Assembly: GCA_002329645.1 (NCBI GenBank)
Contig: DCTS01000016.1
Coordinates: 3,243 to 13,958, forward strand
DNA length: 10,716 nt
Origin: Lachnoclostridium sp. UBA1434
GTDB lineage: Bacteria > Bacillota > Clostridia > Lachnospirales > Lachnospiraceae
Direction of reading: 5' to 3'
Shown: positions 5,887-10,716 of the stretch, one piece after another
How the letters are laid out: every line of letters begins with the position of its first letter
Numbering within the stretch: the stretch's first letter is position 1
Notes under the pieces: generated by a model
Told to the model about the DNA's origin: nothing
What the model saw: the letters and a program-made list of their open reading frames with translations, nothing else
The model's database searches: none
Made by a program: the position numbers and the translations under genes

Positions 5887-7959
5887 ATGTCGGGAAAAGA
5901 CAAGAATAACAGCAGGACAGATAAAAGCTCTATTAATAAAAGCTCAATAAATAAAAGAATGCCGAACAATAAAAGAACAAGCGGCAAAAAAGGCAGCAAC
6001 AGCAATATAACAGGCAGTAACACCAATACTGCAACGGGTAAAAATATAAAGAATAGCATGAAGGGAAATCCTATTAATAATAAAAAGCAAGTACTACATA
6101 AAAAGGAGTTTAACCGGAATACCATCCCGTTGTTGTTTTGTATTGCGGTCATACCTCTGATTGTTAAGATGTATAACTACAGTGCCAAAACTTCAAAGTA
6201 TTTATGGGGAGACATTAATGATACAAGGATTGACTTTTTCCTTTATTATAAGCAATGGGCGTTTGTTGCAGCAGCGGTAATCATGGCTGTAATGCTTTCC
6301 TACAAAGTATATAAGGACAGGTACAAGATAAAATTAGTTCCGGCTTTGTATCCGCTGGCTTTGTATGCGCTGTTAGCAATATTGTCAACCATATTCTCCA
6401 GTAATATCAGGTTTAGTCTGGGCGGAAGCATGGATCAATTTGAATCGGTATTTGTCCTCCTGGGTTATTGTATAATTGTCTTTTATACTTTCTTTTATAT
6501 TCAATCGGAAAATGATATGGAGATAATTATAAGGGGACTGTTAATATGTACCCTGGTTATGTCTGCTCTGGGAATATCCCAGTATCTTGGGGAAGACTTT
6601 TTTGCAACCGATAAGGGAACCAGGTTAATTACCGGAGGGGTTTATGGTAAGGGTGATTTGAACTTTGTAATGGGTGAAGGCAGGGTGTATATGACTCTGT
6701 TCAATCCGAATTATGTAGGTGTATATGTATCCATGGTTCTTCCCATATTTTTGGTACTGCTGCTGTATTCAAAGAAGCTGCTCAATTCCCTGCTGTTTCT
6801 GGCTGCAAGTGCGGGGTTACTGGTATGTCTGTTTGGCTCGCAATCACTGGCGGGCTTTGCAGGTCTTGCCGCAGCTGTATTCGGAATAGTTGTTGTTATG
6901 TGGAGATATCTGCTTAAGAGATTTTATATTGCTGTGCCTGTGTTTCTGGTACTGCTTGCAGCCCTGTTTATACTTAACAGACAAACCAATAATTTTATGT
7001 TGAACAGAGTCATGCAAGCTTTTGATATAAAAAAGGCCGAGGAACCGGCTCTTTCTCAAATAATTACCGGAGATGACATGGTATCAATAACATATAAGAA
7101 AAGCAAGATGAACATGTCTCTTAAAATAAACGATAGTGAAGGGCTTTACTATGTATTGACAGACGGAGACGGCAATGAGATATTGTATGACTTTGATGCT
7201 GCTTCCGGAGAATATATTATCAGGGATGAGCGCTACCCCTTCAGATTTATGCATTTCGCACAGGATAATTATATAAGCTTCTATGTCAATATTAACGGTA
7301 AGAGGTGGGTATTCTCCAACCAGTTAGGGGATGGGACATATTACTATTATAATGATGTACACAGGTGGGACAAGATAATAGTACCACCGGCAGTCTTTAC
7401 CGGCTATGAAAGCTTTGCCTCCAACAGAGGATACATCTGGTCCAGGACACTTCCACTGATAAACAAACGTATATTGCTTGGAGAGGGACCGGATACATTT
7501 CTTTTAGCATTCCCGCAGCAGGATTATGTGGGTCTTTATAACCACGGATATACGAACATGATTATAACAAAGCCTCACAGCCTGTATCTGCAGATCGCTG
7601 TCAATACCGGACTTATTTCACTTATAGCGTTTCTGGCTTTTTATGCAATATACTTTTTCACAAGCCTGCGTTTGTATATCAGAGGAAGATTCAACAGCTT
7701 CTATGCCAAGGTTGGTGTTGCAATAATGATTGGAACTGCAGCATATATGGTGACAGGCCTTACAAACGATTCGAGCATAACTACTGCTCCGGTATTCTGG
7801 TGCCTCATGGGACTCGGAATAGCAGCCAATACCAAGGCAAAGCCGCTTATTAAGGAAGAGATAGCAGCAGCAAAGGCAAAAAAGCAGGCAAAGATACAGG
7901 AAAAGAAACAGGAAAAGATACAGGAAAAGATACAGGAAAAGATACAGGAAAAGATATAG
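5887..7959 (+). CDS. O-antigen ligase/polymerase family membrane protein (Wzy_C-like)
   Basis: 690 residues from ATG 5887, chosen because AAGGAG (5875-5880) lies six bases before it; the in-frame GTG at 5857 lacks such a site. Order: a cytoplasmic Asn/Lys/Ser-rich tail (1-75, with a SSINK-SSINK doublet); about eight hydrophobic segments (80-365) including the NPNYVG motif (273-278); a large polar, Tyr-rich domain (about 366-560), probably outside the membrane; the family signatures RGYIWSR (514-520), LLGEGPDTF and KPHSLYLQ (562-569); two or three further membrane segments; and a highly charged C-terminal tail ending in tandem QEKI repeats. The family transfers or polymerises lipid-linked glycans at the outer membrane face in Gram-negatives; in Firmicutes it serves surface polysaccharides or protein glycosylation. 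The substrate here is unknown. Being next to an S-layer-type gene makes glycan decoration of the envelope plausible, but no glycosyltransferases are in view. The stop codon lies inside a DNA repeat. Confidence 0.85.
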   Translation: MSGKDKNNSRTDKSSINKSSINKRMPNNKRTSGKKGSNSNITGSNTNTATGKNIKNSMKGNPINNKKQVLHKKEFNRNTIPLLFCIAVIPLIVKMYNYSAKTSKYLWGDINDTRIDFFLYYKQWAFVAAAVIMAVMLSYKVYKDRYKIKLVPALYPLALYALLAILSTIFSSNIRFSLGGSMDQFESVFVLLGYCIIVFYTFFYIQSENDMEIIIRGLLICTLVMSALGISQYLGEDFFATDKGTRLITGGVYGKGDLNFVMGEGRVYMTLFNPNYVGVYVSMVLPIFLVLLLYSKKLLNSLLFLAASAGLLVCLFGSQSLAGFAGLAAAVFGIVVVMWRYLLKRFYIAVPVFLVLLAALFILNRQTNNFMLNRVMQAFDIKKAEEPALSQIITGDDMVSITYKKSKMNMSLKINDSEGLYYVLTDGDGNEILYDFDAASGEYIIRDERYPFRFMHFAQDNYISFYVNINGKRWVFSNQLGDGTYYYYNDVHRWDKIIVPPAVFTGYESFASNRGYIWSRTLPLINKRILLGEGPDTFLLAFPQQDYVGLYNHGYTNMIITKPHSLYLQIAVNTGLISLIAFLAFYAIYFFTSLRLYIRGRFNSFYAKVGVAIMIGTAAYMVTGLTNDSSITTAPVFWCLMGLGIAANTKAKPLIKEEIAAAKAKKQAKIQEKKQEKIQEKIQEKIQEKI

Positions 7960-7976
7960 GAAAAGATACAGGATAA
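7893..7976 (+). repeat. Seven tandem copies of a 12-bp repeat encoding QEKI
   Basis: The unit GATACAGGAAAA starts at 7893, 7905, 7917, 7929, 7941, 7953 and 7965. The second copy has GAAACA, the last ends GGATAA, and the sixth reads GATATAGG, turning the CAG (Gln) codon into the TAG stop at 7957-7959. Being a multiple of three, copy-number change alters tail length without shifting frame. The seventh copy lies after the stop and remains in frame, with the next stop TGA at 7990-7992. Confidence 0.95.
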
Positions 7977-7981
7977 CATGC

Positions 7982-8065
7982 AAAAAACATGATACCTGAT
8001 ATCCAATAACTTAAGCCTTTAATTTACGTACCCGCAGATATCATTGTCAATCAGGTATGATCATG
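7982..8065 (-). terminator. Intrinsic terminator of pflB, overlapping its stop codon
   Basis: On the minus strand the 5' arm is CATG (8065-8062), a bulged ATC, then ATACCTGAT (8058-8050). The 3' arm ATCAGGTAT-CATG (8000-7988) pairs with it and runs directly into TTTTTT (7987-7982). The 13-bp bulged stem encloses about 49 bases. The 5' arm lies within the last four sense codons and the stop of pflB. Read on the + strand the hairpin has no T tract, so it should act only on pflB. Confidence 0.65.
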
Positions 8066-10276
8066 GAAGGTACGTGCTATTACCTCATCCTGCTGCTTCT
8101 TGCTTAGGGAATTGAAGCGCACCGCATAGCCGGATACCCGGATAGTAAGATTAGGATATTTTTCAGGGTGGTTCTGGGCATCAAGCAGCTGGGAGCGGTT
8201 TAGTACATTTACATTGATATGGTGACCGCCTTTATCAAAATACCCGTCCAATATCCCGCAAAGTACGGCTGCCCTTTCCGAGGGAGACTTGCCCAGTGCC
8301 TGGGGTGTGACGGTAAAGGTGTTGGATATGCCGTCTCTGCAGGCGGCATAATCTATTTTTGATACCGAAAGGAGAGAGGCAAGAGCGCCTTTCTTATCTC
8401 TGCCATGCATTGGATTAGCCCCGGGAGCAAAGGGAGAACCCTTCTTTCTGCCGTCCGGGGTTGAGCCTGTTTTAGCGCCGTATACTATATTACTTGTGAT
8501 TGTAAGCACAGACAAGGTATGGATTGAGTTCCTGTAGGCAGGATGCTTCTTAAGCCTTGCAAGGAATTCCTCGGTAAGAAGCCTGGCAATACTGTCTGCA
8601 CGGTCATCATCATTTCCGTATGCCGGATATTCTCCTTCTGTAATGAAATCCGTGATAATTCCCCTTTCATCCTTAAAAGGGGTAACGCTTGCATATTTTA
8701 TTGCGCTTAGGGAATCGGCAACTACGGACAATCCTGCTATTCCAAAAGCCATGAAACGTTCTACATCGGTATCATGCAGCGCCATCTGAAGCTTCTCATA
8801 TGCGTATTTGTCATGCATGTAATGAATAATATTCATGGTGTTAACATATAGCTTGCACAGCCAGTCCATCATTGAAAGAAAGCTCTGCATGACTTCATCA
8901 TAATTTAACGGCACTCCTGCCGGAAATGAAGCTGTTTCCGGCCCAATAAGCTCGCCGCTTATCTCATCCCTGCCACCGTTAAGGCTCATTAAAAGAACCT
9001 TGGCCAGGTTGCAGCGTGCACCGAAATACTGCATTTGCTTGCCAAGCTTCATAGCCGATACGCAGCAGGCAATTCCGTAATCATCGCCGTATATAGGGCG
9101 CATCAGATCATCATTTTCGTACTGAAGGGCATCGGTTTCTATGGACATACGGGCACAATAGCTTTTGAAATTATCAGGAAGGCCTTGAGACCATAATACG
9201 GTCAGGTTCGGTTCCGGGGCTGGAGACAGATTGGTCAGGGTATGTATAAACCGGTAGGAATTTTTGGTTACCAGGCTTCTTCCGTCTTTGGTCATTCCGC
9301 CTATTGATTCGGTTATCCACATGGGATCGCCTGCAAACAGCTCATTATATTCCGGAGTACGAAGCTGTCTTGCCATTCTGAGCTTAAGTACAAACTGGTC
9401 AATAAGCTCCTGGGCGCCGCTTTCGTCTATCAGACCGTTTCTTAAGTCCCTTTCACAATAAATATCAAGGAAGGTTGATGTTCTTCCTAAGCTCATAGCT
9501 GCACCGTTTTGCTCCTTGATAGCTCCAAGATATGCAAAGTAGAGCCACTGTACAGCCTCCCGCATATTAGTTGCAGGCCCGGATATGTCAAAGCCGTAGC
9601 CGGAAGCCATGACCTTAAGCTGTCTTAAGAAATCTATCTGCCTGTAAAGCTCCTCCAGGGTTCTTATATTCTCCTCATCCATTGGCTTGGTTCCGAGGGT
9701 TATCTTATCCTCCTCCTTCTTTTGTATGAGAAAGTCTACACCGTAGAGAGCCACTCGCCTGTAGTCACCGATTATTCTTCCCCTTCCGTAGGCATCCGGC
9801 AGTCCGGTTATAACTCCGCCTCTTCTGGCTTTTTTCATTTCCTCCGTATATACACGGAAAACACCGTCATTATGTGTTGTGCGATATCTGAAGTGCTCCT
9901 CGATTTCCCCTGACAGGGTATAACCATAGGCTGCACAAGCCTGTCTCGCCATTCGTATTCCTCCGAAGGGATTTACCCCTCTCTTTAAGGGAGCATCGGT
10001 CTGAAAACCATATATGAGCTCATTATCCTTATCCAGATATGCAGGCTCATATGTGAGCAGGGAGGAAACCTTATTAGTATTAATATCCAGCACGCCCTTC
10101 CGATGCTCTTCTTCGGAAAGCTCCATGTAGCGTTTATTCAAATTAATAGTCCTGTCAGATGCGGGCTTTAGAAAGCTTTCATCCCCCAGATATTCGTTGT
10201 AATTATTAATTATAAAATCTCGTACATCAATTGTTTGCTGCCATCTTCCCTGCCTAAATCCATACCATGCATCCAT
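8051..10276 (-). CDS. pflB: Pyruvate formate-lyase (formate C-acetyltransferase)
   Basis: Glycyl-radical enzyme that converts pyruvate and CoA to acetyl-CoA and formate in anaerobic fermentation; cytoplasmic. The 741 residues are close to the 759 of E. coli PflB. The opening AWYGFRQGRWQQTIDVRDFI is typical. The adjacent catalytic cysteines are in GIACCVSAM (C404, C405), and the C-terminal glycyl-radical loop is TIRVSGYAVRFNSL with the radical glycine at 716. All key residues are present, separating it from glycerol dehydratase or choline lyase relatives, which lack the double Cys. I chose ATG 10276, 11 bases after AAAGGAG (10294-10288), because MDAWYGF fits the family start. The GTG at 10288 overlaps the Shine-Dalgarno. 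No activating enzyme (pflA) follows: the next gene is convergent, so activation depends on a gene elsewhere. Upstream are a ZTP riboswitch and consensus promoter. Confidence 0.97.
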   Translation of the reverse strand: MDAWYGFRQGRWQQTIDVRDFIINNYNEYLGDESFLKPASDRTINLNKRYMELSEEEHRKGVLDINTNKVSSLLTYEPAYLDKDNELIYGFQTDAPLKRGVNPFGGIRMARQACAAYGYTLSGEIEEHFRYRTTHNDGVFRVYTEEMKKARRGGVITGLPDAYGRGRIIGDYRRVALYGVDFLIQKKEEDKITLGTKPMDEENIRTLEELYRQIDFLRQLKVMASGYGFDISGPATNMREAVQWLYFAYLGAIKEQNGAAMSLGRTSTFLDIYCERDLRNGLIDESGAQELIDQFVLKLRMARQLRTPEYNELFAGDPMWITESIGGMTKDGRSLVTKNSYRFIHTLTNLSPAPEPNLTVLWSQGLPDNFKSYCARMSIETDALQYENDDLMRPIYGDDYGIACCVSAMKLGKQMQYFGARCNLAKVLLMSLNGGRDEISGELIGPETASFPAGVPLNYDEVMQSFLSMMDWLCKLYVNTMNIIHYMHDKYAYEKLQMALHDTDVERFMAFGIAGLSVVADSLSAIKYASVTPFKDERGIITDFITEGEYPAYGNDDDRADSIARLLTEEFLARLKKHPAYRNSIHTLSVLTITSNIVYGAKTGSTPDGRKKGSPFAPGANPMHGRDKKGALASLLSVSKIDYAACRDGISNTFTVTPQALGKSPSERAAVLCGILDGYFDKGGHHINVNVLNRSQLLDAQNHPEKYPNLTIRVSGYAVRFNSLSKKQQDEVIARTFHDHT

Positions 10277-10287
10277 ACCATTCAACA

Positions 10288-10294
10288 CTCCTTT
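10288..10294 (-). promoter_or_regulatory. Shine-Dalgarno site deciding the pflB start
   Basis: AAAGGAG reads on the minus strand from 10294 to 10288. It overlaps the in-frame GTG at 10288 and is only two bases from the TTG at 10285, so neither can serve well. The ATG at 10276, 11 bases downstream, remains, with slightly long spacing. Confidence 0.7.
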
Positions 10295-10374
10295 ACTTTA
10301 TTGAATATGTATTTCTATCAGTGAGCTTTTATTTAATAACCGATTCAAGCCTAATAAAACTTTCACAGTAATAC

Positions 10375-10406
10375 AAAAACCGCCTGAGCTTATCTCGCCC
10401 AGGCGG
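10375..10406 (-). terminator. Riboswitch-controlled terminator in the pflB leader
   Basis: On the minus strand CCGCCTGGGC (10406-10397) pairs with GCTCAGGCGG (10389-10380) over ten pairs, one G-U, around the loop GAGATAA, followed by TTTTT (10379-10375). The 5' arm is the conserved second half of the ZTP aptamer. Ligand-bound aptamer and terminator are therefore mutually exclusive, which predicts that transcription is switched on by ligand. Confidence 0.92.
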
Positions 10407-10483
10407 TCGACATTTTCAAAAAGCATCCTTAAGAGCTTTCTACCGGTCCCTTGTGGTAACCCACCTATCCGCCAGTCCCGGTA
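10397..10483 (-). ncRNA. ZTP/ZMP riboswitch aptamer (pfl motif)
   Basis: On the minus strand stem P1 is TACCGG (10483-10478) with CCGGTA (10446-10441). Inside it are the conserved GACTGGCG, the GTGG/CCAC hairpin and AAGGGACCGG. A 34-base linker leads to the conserved second domain CCGCCTGGGC (10406-10397). This arrangement is that of the pfl motif, known to bind ZMP and ZTP, purine intermediates that accumulate when 10-formyl-tetrahydrofolate is scarce. Pyruvate formate-lyase supplies formate for that cofactor, so the gene association is a classic one. The predicted transcription start (about 10484) falls at the aptamer's first base pair. Confidence 0.92.
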
Positions 10484-10490
10484 TACATAT

Positions 10491-10520
10491 ATTATAAGGC
10501 AGTAAAAGATACCATGTCAA
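10491..10520 (-). promoter_or_regulatory. pflB: Promoter of pflB
   Basis: On the minus strand TTGACA (10520-10515) and TATAAT (10496-10491) match both sigma-A consensus hexamers exactly, with an 18-base spacer. The start is predicted near 10484, just before the riboswitch. The transcript leader to the ATG is about 208 bases. Confidence 0.92.
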
Positions 10521-10591
10521 TATATATAGTGTTCATATATACTAATATAGTGTTTATAAATACTAATATATACTTATATATACTAATAAGT
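10521..10591. repeat. AT-rich phased repeats upstream of the pflB promoter
   Basis: Imperfect tandem units with CTAATA-type starts lie at about 10521, 10542, 10563 and 10583, a period of 20-21 bp. Within them are partly dyad-symmetric 16-mers: AGTGTTCATATATACT (10528-10543), AGTGTTTATAAATACT (10549-10564) and a weaker TATACTTATATATACT (10569-10584). They abut the -35 element of pflB on its upstream side. They could be operator sites on one face of the helix, an UP element, or simple AT-rich drift. Confidence 0.5.
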
Positions 10592-10700
10592 CATATTATT
10601 GATTTTTTATCATTAAGCGCCTCAGACGTTGATCGCAGCATTTTTTACTTCTTCATGATATCCCTGATTTGGGGTATTCTTATAATAAGGGGGAACAAAA

Positions 10701-10716
10701 GTGTTGAAACAGCAAT
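10701..10716 (+). CDS. Possible start of a + strand gene cut by the right edge
   Basis: GTG TTG AAA CAG CAA is preceded by AAGGGGG (10687-10693), seven bases upstream, a good Shine-Dalgarno. Only five codons are visible, so product and reality cannot be judged. TATAAT at 10681-10686 would be too close to act as its -10 with a normal leader, and no matching -35 is seen. Confidence 0.3.

Noticed and set aside
7618..7983. Minus-strand open frames rich in FLYLFLYL or FSCIFSC repeats
   Set aside because: These are antisense readings of the 12-bp QEKI repeat and the membrane segments of the real gene; no start signals.
10560..10640. Short T-rich stretches as a + strand terminator
   Set aside because: TGATTTTTTATCA and TTTTTT near 10641 lack a stable preceding stem, and no + strand gene ends there.

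Overview
The window looks like a chromosomal segment of an anaerobic, fermentative, Gram-positive spore-former of the Clostridia, most likely Lachnospiraceae-like. The reasons are a SleB-type cell-wall hydrolase, a long clostridial-style threonine synthase, an abundant S-layer-like secreted protein with strong Shine-Dalgarno and promoter signals, and a pyruvate formate-lyase gene behind a ZTP (pfl-motif) riboswitch. The family assignment is inference; no rRNA or tRNA is present. I see no insertion sequence, phage gene or CRISPR array.

Layout from left to right. (1) 2-622, + strand: 3' part of a SleB/CwlJ-type hydrolase gene whose frame is still open at the left edge. (2) 623-962: a gap dominated by eleven near-palindromic units of about 18 bp (consensus TGTCC-TATA-GGACA). 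(3) 963-2453, +: threonine synthase, thrC. (4) 2454-2890: a 437-base gap with a possible small structured RNA (about 2510-2672), then a clear sigma-A-type promoter and a leader that can fold into a nested stem. (5) 2891-5560, +: an 889-residue secreted, Ig-like (BIG2) S-layer-type protein, closed by a strong terminator. (6) 5887-7959, +: a polytopic O-antigen ligase/polymerase-family protein with its own promoter, an Asn/Lys/Ser-rich N-terminal tail and a C-terminal QEKI repeat tail. (7) 8051-10276, - strand, convergent: pyruvate formate-lyase (pflB). Its terminator hairpin begins inside its own last codons. (8) 10277-10700: the complete control region of pflB, read on the minus strand: AT-rich repeats at about 21-bp spacing, a TTGACA-18-TATAAT promoter, a ZTP aptamer and an overlapping intrinsic terminator. 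(9) The last bases may hold the start of another + strand gene.

How the parts work together. Each main gene appears to be its own transcription unit. The left and centre genes concern the envelope (hydrolase, S-layer-like protein, glycan ligase/polymerase), with thrC between them. The best-supported regulatory circuit is at pflB. ZTP accumulates when 10-formyl-tetrahydrofolate is short, and the aptamer's conserved CCGCCTGGGC segment is also the 5' arm of the terminator, so ligand binding should permit transcription of the formate-producing enzyme. The most novel candidates are the palindrome array before thrC, the possible structured RNA before the S-layer-type gene and the phased repeats upstream of pflB. 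Each rests on sequence pattern alone.
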